In this document: in pieces, positions 37,375 through 45,561 of the stretch
How the letters are laid out: every line of letters starts with the position of its first letter
Position numbering within the stretch: the first letter of the stretch is position 1
NCBI RefSeq assembly: GCF_023074185.1
Contig: NZ_JADPKY010000100.1
Span: 1 to 55,177 of the forward strand
Source: Bradyrhizobium sp. 132
Lineage (GTDB): Bacteria > Pseudomonadota > Alphaproteobacteria > Rhizobiales > Xanthobacteraceae
DNA length: 55,177 nucleotides
Reading direction: 5' to 3'
Notes under the pieces: model-generated
What the model was told of the DNA's origin: nothing
Databases searched by the model: none
Seen by the model: the letters and a program-made list of their open reading frames with translations, nothing else
Program-made: the position numbers and the translations under genes

Positions 37375-38382
37375 ATGAACAACATGCAGACCGGTTCTAC
37401 GCTACACGACGACCGAACTGGCGTTTCCGCGCTCGGCGGATTGGGCGCGCAGGTGCGCGGCGCATCCGGCAGGCTGCTGCCGGAGATCTGGATGCAGGAC
37501 GGCGCAAAGCGGGTCGAACAGGCGTTGGCGCGTCTTCTCTGCGCCGAAGACGATGGTGAGGCCGAGCTGATGGCGGCGATGCGCTACGCCACCTTGAATG
37601 GCGGGAAGCGCACCCGCGCCTTGCTCTGTCTGGCTGCCGGCGCACTGGCCGACACGCCGGCGCACATGCTCGACGACATCGGCGCCGCCATCGAGATGAT
37701 GCATGCCTGTACCCTGGTCCACGATGACCTGCCCGCGATGGACGACGACGTGCTTCGCCGCGGCCTTCCGACCGTACACGTCAAGTTCGGCGAAGCCACT
37801 GCGATCCTGGTCGGCGATGCGCTGCAGGCGCACGCCTTCCTGACCCTGGCGAGGCTGGATGTGCCGGGCGACAACCGTATCGCGCTCGTGCGCGAACTGG
37901 CGCAGGCGGTGTCCGCCGAGGGTGCCGCAGGCGGGCAGGCCATGGATCTGTCGCTGGTCGGAAAGCACGTCGAGCTGGACAGGATCGTGGCGATGCACCG
38001 GATGAAGAGCGGAGCGCTAGTGCGCGCGTCCGTTCGCATGGGCGCGCTATGCACCATCGCCGAAGATGCCGTGCACGCTGCGCTGTACTGTGCGCTCGAT
38101 CGCTACACGGCCTGTTTCGGCCTGGCATTGCAGGTGGTCGACGACATTCTCGACGCGACAGCTGATACCGCGACGCTGGGCAAGACCCCCGGCAAGGACG
38201 CGGCGGCGCAGAAGCCGACCTGCGCGTCGATCATGGGGCTGCAGGCAGCGCGCCAGTTCGCGCTGGATTTATTGCGCGACGCCGGAGAGGCCATCGCCCC
38301 ACTGGGGCCGCGTGCGGAACGGTTGGCGCAGATGCTGCAGCGGGCCAACGCGTATCTGTTCAAGCACGCGCCATGCGCATGA
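37375..38382 (+). CDS. Geranylgeranyl diphosphate synthase (GA operon)
   Basis: The 335-residue trans-isoprenyl diphosphate synthase has the first aspartate-rich motif in LVHDDLPAMDDDVLRRG and the second in LQVVDDILDATAD, with GGKRTRALLCLAAGA as the chain-length region. It makes C20 GGPP from IPP and allylic diphosphates, the substrate of the next enzyme. The ATG at 37375 follows ACAAGG; another at 37384 is possible. A 139-base gap separates it from CYP117. Confidence 0.92.
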   Translation: MNNMQTGSTLHDDRTGVSALGGLGAQVRGASGRLLPEIWMQDGAKRVEQALARLLCAEDDGEAELMAAMRYATLNGGKRTRALLCLAAGALADTPAHMLDDIGAAIEMMHACTLVHDDLPAMDDDVLRRGLPTVHVKFGEATAILVGDALQAHAFLTLARLDVPGDNRIALVRELAQAVSAEGAAGGQAMDLSLVGKHVELDRIVAMHRMKSGALVRASVRMGALCTIAEDAVHAALYCALDRYTACFGLALQVVDDILDATADTATLGKTPGKDAAAQKPTCASIMGLQAARQFALDLLRDAGEAIAPLGPRAERLAQMLQRANAYLFKHAPCA

Positions 38383-38632
38383 ACGCGCCCGTCTACGTGG
38401 AGTCGCACCTGTGCCGTTGCGATCGGCCGGCGGCAGCGGTGCATGCTGCACTGTGTCCGAGTCCGCGGCGCCAATCGCAGCGGTTGCCCAGCACGGCCCC
38501 GGCGCGCTGCGCGCAAGCCTATGCGGCGGATCGGCGCCAGCATCGGCGCGTTGCCGCATGCGCGGGGCCGCGACGGGCCCGCGGCGACGTGCGCGGTGTC
38601 TGCCCGGACCGTCTGCAGAAGGAACATCCCGA

Positions 38633-40180
38633 GTGAACGCGCTTTCCGAACAGATCCTTTCCGAATTGCGCCACCTGCTGAGCGAGATGAGCGACGGCGG
38701 CAGCGTCGGCCCGTCGGTCTATGACACGGCGCGAGCTCTACAGTTCCGCGGCAACGTCACCGGTCGGCAGGACGCATACGCATGGCTTATCGCGCAGCAA
38801 CAGGCCGATGGCGGATGGGGAAGCGCGGACTTCCCGCTGTTCCGCCATGCGCCCACTTGGGCGGCGTTGCTGGCATTGCACGGTGATCCTCTTCCCGGCG
38901 CTGCCGACGCAGTCCAGGCTGCAACCCGGTTCCTCGAGCGCGAGCCCGATCCCTACGCGCATACGGTGCCGGAAGACGCGCCCATCGCCGCGGAGCTGAT
39001 CCTGCCGCAGTTGTGCGGCGAGGCCGCATCCTTACTGGGCGGCGTGGCGTTTCCGCGCCACCCGGCGCTGTTGCCGTTGCGGCAAGCGTGCCTGGTCAAG
39101 CTGGGGGCGGTAGCGACGTTGCCGAGCGGCCATCCGTTGCTGCACTCCTGGGAAGCCTGGGGAACCTCGCTGACCACCGCATGCCCGGATGACGACGGCA
39201 GCATCGGCATCAGTCCGGCGGCCACCGCCGCGTGTCGTGCGCACGCAGTGACACAGGGGAGCACGCCGCAGGTCGGGCGCGCCGACGCGTATCTGCTAGC
39301 GGCATCGCGGGCGACGCGCAGCGGCATCGAAGGTGTCGTTCCCAACGTCTGGCCGATCAATGTGTTCGAGCCATGCTGGTCGCTGTACACCCTGCATCTG
39401 GCCGGGCTGTTCGCGCATCCCGCGCTCGCCGAGGCGGTGCGCGTGATCGTCGCGCAGCTCGACGCGCGCCTGGGCGTGCGCGGTCTGGGCCCGGCCTTGC
39501 ACTTCGCGGCCGATGCGGACGACACCGCCGTTGCGCTGTGCGTCCTGCGCCTTGCAGGCCGCGACCCGGCGGTCGATGTGTTACGCCATTTCGAACTCGG
39601 CGAGCTGTTCGTCACCTTCCCCGGCGAGCGCAATGCCTCGGTGTCGACCAACATCCATGCTCTGCATGCGTTGCGACTGTTGGGAAAGCCCGCCGCCGGG
39701 ACCAGTGCCTACGTCGAGGCCAATCGCAACCCGCATGGTGTATGGGACAACGAAAAATGGCACGTTTCGTGGCTGTATCCCACCGCGCATGCGGTCGCTG
39801 CGCTGGCGCAAGGCAAGCCCCAGTGGCGCGACGAGCGCGCGCTGGCGGCGCTGCTGCAGGCGCAGCGCGACGACGGCGGCTGGGGCGCCGGTCGCGCGTC
39901 CACATTCGAGGAAACCGCCTATGCGCTGTTCGCGTTGTACGCAATGGACCGGAGCGAAGAGCCGACAGGGCGCCGGCGCATCGCGCAGGCGGTGGCGCGT
40001 GCGCGCGAGTGGATGCTCGCCCGCCATGCGGCGCATGCATTGCCGCAGACGCCGCTGTGGATCGGCAAGGAACTGTATTGCCCCACCCGGGTCGTGCGCG
40101 TGGCCGAACTCGCCGGGTTGTGGCTGGCGCTTGGTTGGGGGCGGCGCGTCCCGGCCGAGGGAGCAGGAGCGGCGCCATGA
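38633..40180 (+). CDS. ent-Copalyl diphosphate synthase (class II diterpene cyclase)
   Basis: The 515-residue enzyme cyclises GGPP to ent-copalyl diphosphate by protonation. The catalytic DxDD motif is in HFAADADDTAVAL. Two QW-type repeats (QQQADGGWGSADFPLF; QAQRDDGGWGAG) are present. The start is GTG at 38633 (VNALSEQILSELRHLL), preceded by AAGGA. A 250-base gap after GGPS shows no gene. The stop overlaps the start of the KS gene by 4 bases, so the two are translationally coupled. Confidence 0.93.
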   Translation: MNALSEQILSELRHLLSEMSDGGSVGPSVYDTARALQFRGNVTGRQDAYAWLIAQQQADGGWGSADFPLFRHAPTWAALLALHGDPLPGAADAVQAATRFLEREPDPYAHTVPEDAPIAAELILPQLCGEAASLLGGVAFPRHPALLPLRQACLVKLGAVATLPSGHPLLHSWEAWGTSLTTACPDDDGSIGISPAATAACRAHAVTQGSTPQVGRADAYLLAASRATRSGIEGVVPNVWPINVFEPCWSLYTLHLAGLFAHPALAEAVRVIVAQLDARLGVRGLGPALHFAADADDTAVALCVLRLAGRDPAVDVLRHFELGELFVTFPGERNASVSTNIHALHALRLLGKPAAGTSAYVEANRNPHGVWDNEKWHVSWLYPTAHAVAALAQGKPQWRDERALAALLQAQRDDGGWGAGRASTFEETAYALFALYAMDRSEEPTGRRRIAQAVARAREWMLARHAAHALPQTPLWIGKELYCPTRVVRVAELAGLWLALGWGRRVPAEGAGAAP

Positions 40181-42213
40181 TCCAGACCGAACGCGCGCTG
40201 CAGCAGGTGCTGGAGTGGGGGCGTTCCCTGACCGGGTTCGCCGACGAGCATGCCGTGGAAGCGGTCAGGGGCGGCCAGTACATCCTGCAGCGCATCCAGC
40301 CGAGCCTGCGCGACACCAGCGCCCGCACCGGCCGCGATCCGCACGACGAAACGCTGATCGTGGCGTTCTATCGCGAACTGGCGCTGCTGTTCTGGCTCGA
40401 CGATTGCAACGACCTTGGCCTGATCGCGCCGGAGCAGCTCGCTGCCGTGGAGCAGGCGCTGGGGCAGGGCGTGCCGTGCGCGCTGCCTGGATTCGAGGGC
40501 TGCGCTGTGCTGCGCGCTTCGCTGGCCGCGCTCGCCTACGATCGTCGCGACTATGTTCAGCTTCTTGACGATACCCGGTGCTACTGCGCGGCGCTGCGCG
40601 GCGGACACGCGCAGGCGGTAGGGGCGGAACGCTGGTCCTACGCCGAGTACCTGCACAACGGCATCGATTCGATCGCCTACACGAACGTGTTCTGTTGCCT
40701 GTCGTTGCTGTGGGGGCTGGACATGGCGACCTTGCGCGCGCGTCCGGAGTTTCGCGAGGTCCTGCGGCTCATCTGCGCGATAGGGCGCCTGCACAACGAT
40801 CTGCATGGACGCGACAAGGACAGGTCGGCCGGCGAGGCCGACAACGCGGCGATCCTGCTGCTGCAGCGCTATCCGGCTATGCCTGCGGTGGAGTTCCTCA
40901 ACGACGAGCTGGCCGGCCATACGCGCATGCTGCACCGGGTGATGGCGGAAGAACGCTTTCCCGCGCCGTGGGGACCGTTGATCGAGGCCATGGCGGCCAT
41001 CCGCGCGCAGTACTACCAGACCTCGAGCAGCCGCTACCGCAGCGACGCTGCGGGGGAGGCCAGCGTGCGCCGGCCTGAACGCGCGGGAGGCGGCGGCGTG
41101 CGCGCGCTGCCGTCGGTCCGATCCGACGCAACGCCGTCGCCCGACGCGACGGACGGAGCGAGCATGAGCGACACCGCCCTGAGCCGGCGCAAGGACGACC
41201 ATCTGGACATCGTGCTGGATCGACGAACGGCGCCGGCCACGGTCGCCGCCGGCTGGGAGTACGTCCGTTTCGAACACTGCGCATTGCCCGAGTTGGACCT
41301 GACGCAGATCGACCTGCGCGCCTCGCTGCTGGGCAAGACCATGCGTGCCCCGCTGCTGATCAGCTCCATGACCGGCGGCATGTCACGCGCCGAGGCCATC
41401 AACCGGCATCTGAGCGAGGCAGCGCAAGCCTTGGGGATTGCCATGTGCGTCGGTTCGCAGCGCGTGAGCCTGCAATCCCGCAACTCCCAGGGGCTGACGC
41501 GCGCGCTGCGCCGCCTAGCCCCAGACATTCCCTTGCTGGCCAATATCGGCGCCGCGCAACTGCGCGAGGCCGACGGCCTGGACCTGGCGCGCCGCGCGGT
41601 GGATGCGCTGGAGGCCGATGGACTCATCGTCCATCTCAATCCGCTGCAGGAAGCGGTACAGCCGGAGGGCGACCGCGACTGGCGCGCCGTCCTGGCGCAG
41701 ATCGCTCGCGCCGCGCGCAGCGTGGGCGTGCCGATCGTGGCCAAGGAAGTGGGGTCGGGCCTGTCCGCCTCGGTGGCCTGTGCGCTCGTCGAGGCGGGCG
41801 TGGCGGTGATCGATGTCGCCGGCGCCGGCGGCACCAGTTGGGCCGCGGTGGAGGGCGAGCGCGCCCGCGATGCCGCCGACCGCACAGTGGCAATGGCGTT
41901 CGCTGATTGGGGAATTCCGACCCCAGCCAGCCTGCAGGCGGTACGTGAGGCGCTGCCAACGGTGAAGCTGATCGCGTCGGGCGGGATCCGCGACGGCGTC
42001 GACGTGGCCAAGGCCATTCGCCTGGGCGCGGACATCGCCGGGCAGGCGGCCGGCGTGCTGCGCGCGGCTACGGTATCCACCGAGGCGGTTGTCGCGCATT
42101 TCGAGATCGTCATCCGCCAGTTGGCCGTCGCCTGCTTCTGCACCGGCTCGGCTGATCTGGCGGCGTTGCGTCACGCGCGCTTGTTGCCATCGGCGCATCT
42201 GCCCGCCGGTTGA
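40177..42213 (+). CDS. ent-Kaurene synthase, reading in frame into IDI2 (fused frame)
   Basis: The frame starts MIQTERALQQVLEWGRSL. It has the class I metal-binding motif DDCND (ALLFWLDDCNDLGL) and the second site NDLHGRDKDRSAGEADN, so the first ~300 residues are the kaurene synthase that ionises ent-CPP. In the B. japonicum enzyme, as I recall it, the protein ends soon after TSRYRSDA with RGGQRAPA. Here a one-base loss near 41046-41052 puts that ending in another frame. Translation instead continues through a low-complexity linker (EASVRRPERAGGGGVRALPS) into the IDI2 domain. The whole frame is 678 residues. Either a real fusion or a sequence error explains this. Confidence 0.8.
   Translation: MIQTERALQQVLEWGRSLTGFADEHAVEAVRGGQYILQRIQPSLRDTSARTGRDPHDETLIVAFYRELALLFWLDDCNDLGLIAPEQLAAVEQALGQGVPCALPGFEGCAVLRASLAALAYDRRDYVQLLDDTRCYCAALRGGHAQAVGAERWSYAEYLHNGIDSIAYTNVFCCLSLLWGLDMATLRARPEFREVLRLICAIGRLHNDLHGRDKDRSAGEADNAAILLLQRYPAMPAVEFLNDELAGHTRMLHRVMAEERFPAPWGPLIEAMAAIRAQYYQTSSSRYRSDAAGEASVRRPERAGGGGVRALPSVRSDATPSPDATDGASMSDTALSRRKDDHLDIVLDRRTAPATVAAGWEYVRFEHCALPELDLTQIDLRASLLGKTMRAPLLISSMTGGMSRAEAINRHLSEAAQALGIAMCVGSQRVSLQSRNSQGLTRALRRLAPDIPLLANIGAAQLREADGLDLARRAVDALEADGLIVHLNPLQEAVQPEGDRDWRAVLAQIARAARSVGVPIVAKEVGSGLSASVACALVEAGVAVIDVAGAGGTSWAAVEGERARDAADRTVAMAFADWGIPTPASLQAVREALPTVKLIASGGIRDGVDVAKAIRLGADIAGQAAGVLRAATVSTEAVVAHFEIVIRQLAVACFCTGSADLAALRHARLLPSAHLPAG
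41164..42213 (+). CDS. Type 2 isopentenyl-diphosphate delta-isomerase (IDI2)
   Basis: From the ATG at 41164 the 349-residue protein has the IDI2 pattern: SRRKDDHLDIVLDR (substrate-binding RKxDH), LLISSMTGGMSRAEAINRHL, MCVGSQRVSL, LIVHLNPLQEAVQPEGDRDW, the FMN-site loop VAKEVGSGLS and ASGGIRDG. It is FMN-dependent and interconverts IPP and DMAPP, supplying precursors for the operon's GGPP synthase. It is in the same frame as the upstream KS and could be made separately from this ATG; no strong ribosome site precedes it. The gene is present only in some bacterial GA operons. Confidence 0.9.
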   Translation: MSDTALSRRKDDHLDIVLDRRTAPATVAAGWEYVRFEHCALPELDLTQIDLRASLLGKTMRAPLLISSMTGGMSRAEAINRHLSEAAQALGIAMCVGSQRVSLQSRNSQGLTRALRRLAPDIPLLANIGAAQLREADGLDLARRAVDALEADGLIVHLNPLQEAVQPEGDRDWRAVLAQIARAARSVGVPIVAKEVGSGLSASVACALVEAGVAVIDVAGAGGTSWAAVEGERARDAADRTVAMAFADWGIPTPASLQAVREALPTVKLIASGGIRDGVDVAKAIRLGADIAGQAAGVLRAATVSTEAVVAHFEIVIRQLAVACFCTGSADLAALRHARLLPSAHLPAG

Positions 42214-42340
42214 TGGCGGCGTCGCCCGGACTTGCGGCGGGCGCCTAGTCTTACTCAGCTAGAAAGTCGCGGATGCGGGGGATTCGCGGTGCTGGCGGAT
42301 TTGCTCGGGTGCTGCTTCGTGATCAGGGAGGCGCCCCGCC

Positions 42341-42452
42341 ATGCCCGACTGGACAGCCGAGAGTGAAGCCGCGTCCGGCGCCTATGTCGATGCTTTGATC
42401 GGGGTGATCGGCCACGCCGAACGAGCTGAGCCTCTGACGGGGCCGGAACTAG
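42341..42452 (+). pseudogene. IS701-like transposase N-terminal fragment
   Basis: The frame MPDWTAESEAASGAYVDALI, then GVIGHAERAEPL, resembles the start of IS701/IS4-group transposases, which continue RAYCTGLLLPGERKSVEP. Here the similarity stops at about 42440, where intron-like sequence begins. Confidence 0.45.
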
Positions 42453-42705
42453 GTGCGCCGGGAGACCGGCAAGGAGTAGATGGTGCAGGTCCATTGCAAT
42501 GAAGGAGTAGCGATCGACCCCGAGTCATGGGCGATCCGTCGTGAGGAGACCGGTAATTTCTGTGGTGTCAAACAAGGGTTGTTAGGCTCTAGCAGTCCCG
42601 TTAGCATCGTTTTGAGACAAAGCGATGGCGGTGGAATGATCGAGGGCCGGAACGAATTTGACGACACATGCCGGAAGGAGGTCCGCATAGACAAGAGCTG
42701 AGAGA
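42453..42705 (+). mobile_element. 5' end of a group II intron (truncated)
   Basis: The sequence begins GTGCGCCGGGAGACCGGC, a group II intron 5' splice-site start (GUGYG). It continues with a stretch commonly seen in bacterial introns (frame beginning MVQVHCNEGVAI, then a block ending ACCTGTT-like stems near 42700). No reverse transcriptase follows, since an ISKra4-like relic begins at 42752. It therefore is only the 5' third of an intron. Confidence 0.5.
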
Positions 42706-42751
42706 GCCTGTTCGACTCGACATCTGCTTGTCGATAACCGATAGCTAGAAG

Positions 42752-43665
42752 ATCATGGCAGCGCTGCAGAACGCGGTCGTGAATCATGAGGCGGAGACAT
42801 ATGCCCTTCTCGCCGGTTTTGCCCGGACTGCCATACACTCCGACCGGTCACCGACTACACGACACGCCGGATCCGAACCGTCTGCGGCACCATTGAGGTT
42901 CGCAATCCCCGATGGATGCTGTGCCGGGAATGCCATCCAGGGCCGATCGAACGACACCGGAGCTGATGGAACTGATGGCGCGGCTAGGAAGCATGCTGCC
43001 CTACCGGCAGGCGCCAAAGGTGCTGGCCGATTCCTGCCCACTGAACCGACTGAGACGCATGCGATCGTGCGCAAGGTACGATCAGGATCGGCAAGCGGCT
43101 CGACGACCAGGTCATGCAGGAAACTGGCGTGCGAGGTCCCAAACGGATGACCGATGGCACCTTGAGATGCAGCTTCCCGGAGCTCGGCGCAAAGAGTTCG
43201 TCATCAGCATCGATGCGGCGTACGTTCGTAGCGCTGATCAACATTCGGCGCGAATTTTCGAGCTCGTCGCGGCCAGATGCGCCCGCGGGGGACGGGGAGA
43301 AAGGGGCGGTCGCTATTTCTTAACCGGCAGCACCGACCATCAGGCAATCCGCGATCGTGCTCTTCGCCCGCTCTAGGAAGTCGGATATGGCGGCTTTGGG
43401 GATGTGACGGTGATCTCGGACGGGGCCGAAATCTTAAAGCGGCTGCCCCGCGCCATGCCGAAACCAACGACCCACATCATCGACTGGTTTCATATTGCCA
43501 TGGAGATCCAGCCCATACAGCAGATCGCCGATCGCATCGGGCCCTTTTGAGTGCTTCCAGCCATCGGCAGGGACGTCAGAACTGTGAAGTGGCGTCGTGG
43601 CATGGGCGGGTCGGCCGCGCGATCCGCGACCTGGAGCAACTTCCCAGGACAGATTCAGTTGCGGC
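42752..43665 (+). pseudogene. ISKra4-like transposase relic
   Basis: Frameshifted pieces follow the ISKra4 transposase order: AALQNAVVNHEAETYALLAG, RIRTVCGTIEVRNPRWMLCR, ATPELMELMARLGSMLPYRQ, KEFVISIDAAYVRSADQHSA, GGRYFLTGSTDHQAIRDRAL, VTVISDGAEILKRLPRAMPK and THIIDWFHIAMEIQPIQQIA. At least four frame changes and stops are present. No terminal repeats were identified. It closes the GC-rich GA region on the right side. Confidence 0.75.
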
Positions 43666-44282
43666 ATGCTGCATAGCTTCGCTTCGTTCTCACAACATTG
43701 AAGACGTGCGGCCAAGTCTGCTCAGCTATCGCTTGGCCTGGCTCGACCAACCGGCACCCCGCTGTCGCATTTTACGGCTCTGCGGAATTGCATGTACGAG
43801 GCAAACCGCTTGACACTGGCTCCCTGGGTTCTCTGGAACGATGCAAACGTGCGCGTTACTTAGTCCCCCTCGGTCTCCATCATTCATGGGCGCAGCTCGC
43901 CGATAATTTCGGCTGGCGAGCATCGAACGCGCGACATCTCTGCGCTACGCAGGCTGGCAAAGGCCTGGAGCACAGCGCCAAAGCCGAACCATACATCGGC
44001 GATCCGCCCTCTGAAATGTGACCGCGACCATCATCCGATCAGCATTGGATTGTCCGGATCCCCATGGATGCAGTCAGGCGGACGGTCGTGGCCAGCCGGC
44101 CCTCAGTGCAGTTGACGACAGTGCTCTTGGCCGACACACGAGTAGCAGAGTGCCGTGTGATCTCCCGAAAGGGAGGCCGGTAGTCCATCACCAGGGTTTT
44201 GTCAGAGCCAGTCCCGGTGAAGCGGGCGCAGTGACTCTCTCCGCGGCATAGTCGTCGAGCTGGCGAGAGAGAGAGGTCTGCC
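43666..44282. other. Intergenic, no recognised gene
   Basis: A 107-codon frame (43698-44021) and a 77-codon frame (44018-44251) are without recognisable motifs or ribosome sites. The stretch holds the 3' end of the neighbouring minus-strand gene's transcript and IS debris. Confidence 0.35.
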
Positions 44283-44873
44283 TCAGACGGGGCGGTTTTC
44301 GCGTCTGTTTTTCACCGGCTCCATTTTGGCCAGTCCGTACTCGTATGAAACTTCCGTGTATGATCCACCGATGTCCTTGGCCGCGTCGAGCAGGTAGTCG
44401 AGCCTACCGGCCGTACCGAGCTTCTTGATGTCATTCTTGTCGACGCCGGCGAGGTCCATCATCTCCTTCCACACAGTTGATTCGTCGCAAGGCAGAATGC
44501 GGAAGGTGATGTCGCCTATCTTGGTGCGGTACTTCGCGAGCAGATCAATGTTGTTGCAGAAAATGAAATAGCTGCCTTTGGGGCTCAGCCTGCCATCCAG
44601 AACCTTTGCGGCCTGAGGTAGATACGCGAACGAATGCAGATATCCGGCAAGGACTGGGATGGTCGGTTCGCCTTCCTGCGCGATTGCAAGAACTTGTTCA
44701 ATGGAATAGTCCGGCGGTCGTTTTTCGTCGGCGAGCTGGGCTTGGAACTTCAGCGCGATGTCGCCCCGAAATCCAAATCGTCCCGGCTTCGTTGTCTCGG
44801 TCTTAAGCACCGCATTCAGCAACCGCCCCTCCTTGTCCAACTGGCCAAGAGCGGTGTTGTCGATGGACGTCAT
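44283..44873 (-). CDS. Conserved-looking hypothetical protein under NifA-type control
   Basis: The 196-residue protein (MTSIDNTALGQLDKEGRLLN) is soluble, with no signal peptide or membrane segment. It has a clear mixed alpha/beta composition: FAYLPQAAKVLDGR, then SYFIFCNNIDLLAKYRTKIG and FRILPCDESTVWKEMMD. No family is recognised. The 3' part is acidic and ends in basic residues. On the minus strand a sigma-54 promoter with exact spacing (CGGCAAACAACTTGCA) lies 64 bases upstream. The NifA site at 45075 lies between it and the divergent iscA promoter. It is therefore probably expressed only in nitrogen-fixing cells and may be a nif accessory protein. Confidence 0.75.
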   Translation of the reverse strand: MTSIDNTALGQLDKEGRLLNAVLKTETTKPGRFGFRGDIALKFQAQLADEKRPPDYSIEQVLAIAQEGEPTIPVLAGYLHSFAYLPQAAKVLDGRLSPKGSYFIFCNNIDLLAKYRTKIGDITFRILPCDESTVWKEMMDLAGVDKNDIKKLGTAGRLDYLLDAAKDIGGSYTEVSYEYGLAKMEPVKNRRENRPV

Positions 44874-44936
44874 GGAAGGCTCCTCATCAATCTGTCGTGT
44901 ACATGCATCGCCAATGCGGCGTGTCCGCTGACCTTA

Positions 44937-44952
44937 TGCAAGTTGTTTGCCG
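44937..44952 (-). promoter_or_regulatory. Sigma-54 promoter of the 196-residue hypothetical gene
   Basis: On the minus strand CGGCAAACAACTTGCA has GG and GC at the proper 10-base spacing, a full TTGCA -12 element and a slightly weak -24 element. Transcription should start near 44926, giving a leader of about 53 bases. Confidence 0.65.
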
Positions 44953-45074
44953 TGCGCCCATGTCTGCAGCGACGCACACGGTAAGCGGCGGATTGGCGCA
45001 ATGTGCAGGGATAATACGTGCTGGCACCATCACGAGGTCTCGGCCGGATAAGGGCGGGACGCCCGAAAGCCGCC

Positions 45075-45090
45075 TGTCGCAAACCAGACA
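45075..45090. promoter_or_regulatory. NifA upstream activator site shared by divergent promoters
   Basis: TGTCGCAAACCAGACA matches TGT-N10-ACA and is a palindromic type of site, readable on both strands. It lies 59 bases from the plus-strand -24 element at 45149 and about 123 bases from the minus-strand -24 element at 44952. Confidence 0.75.
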
Positions 45091-45148
45091 GGTCGCAAAT
45101 CGAATGGTCGCCGCCTTCAAAACCAATGGATTTCAGCTGCATCTCGAT

Positions 45149-45164
45149 TGGCATGGGATTTGCG
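45149..45164 (+). promoter_or_regulatory. Sigma-54 promoter of the iscA-nfu-nifS-nifT operon
   Basis: TGGCATGGGATTTGCG fits TGGCAY-N5-TTGC. The start of transcription would be near 45175, which excludes an upstream in-frame ATG at 45148 and supports the iscA start at 45202. Confidence 0.85.
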
Positions 45165-45201
45165 AATTGTGCCTCCGACAGATACTGAGAGCGAGCCAGA
45201 A

Positions 45202-45522
45202 ATGATCAGCCTAACGGACAGCGCCATCAACGCACTGAAGGCCGCAATCTCCTCGACGGCCCAGCCTACAAGCGGTTTGCGGGTCATGGTCGAAGGCGGC
45301 GGTTGCCAAGGGTTCACGTACAAAATGGGTCTTGCTCATGAGCCGGTCTCCGATGAGCCCGTGTTTGAGCAAGACGGGATCAAAGTCTTCGTCGACAAGG
45401 CGAGCCGGGCGCATCTCAACGGCACCACGATCGATTTCGTGGTGTCGCTCGAAGGATCAGGGTTCCGCTTCGATAACCCAAATGCCAAATCGAGCTGCTC
45501 CTGCGGCAAATCGTTCAGCTGA
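45202..45522 (+). CDS. HesB/IscA-family iron-sulfur cluster assembly protein
   Basis: The 106-residue protein is an A-type Fe-S carrier that accepts or delivers clusters or iron during nitrogenase metallocluster assembly. It has ISLTDSAINALKAAI, the first conserved Cys in GGGCQGF, and the C-terminal CSCGKSF (C-x-C) that completes the three-Cys set. The ATG at 45202 lies downstream of the transcription start of its sigma-54 promoter. It is followed by the Nfu-like gene and nifS, matching the rhizobial order. Confidence 0.92.
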   Translation: MISLTDSAINALKAAISSTAQPTSGLRVMVEGGGCQGFTYKMGLAHEPVSDEPVFEQDGIKVFVDKASRAHLNGTTIDFVVSLEGSGFRFDNPNAKSSCSCGKSFS

Positions 45523-45561
45523 GCCGCCTTCGGACCATTCGCAATGGAAGGAGCATCGAAC

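Noticed and set aside
38066..38632. Upstream extension of the CPS frame to 38066
   Set aside because: It overlaps the 3' half of GGPS in another frame, and the extension is low-complexity. The GTG at 38633 with AAGGA upstream gives the expected CPS N-terminus.
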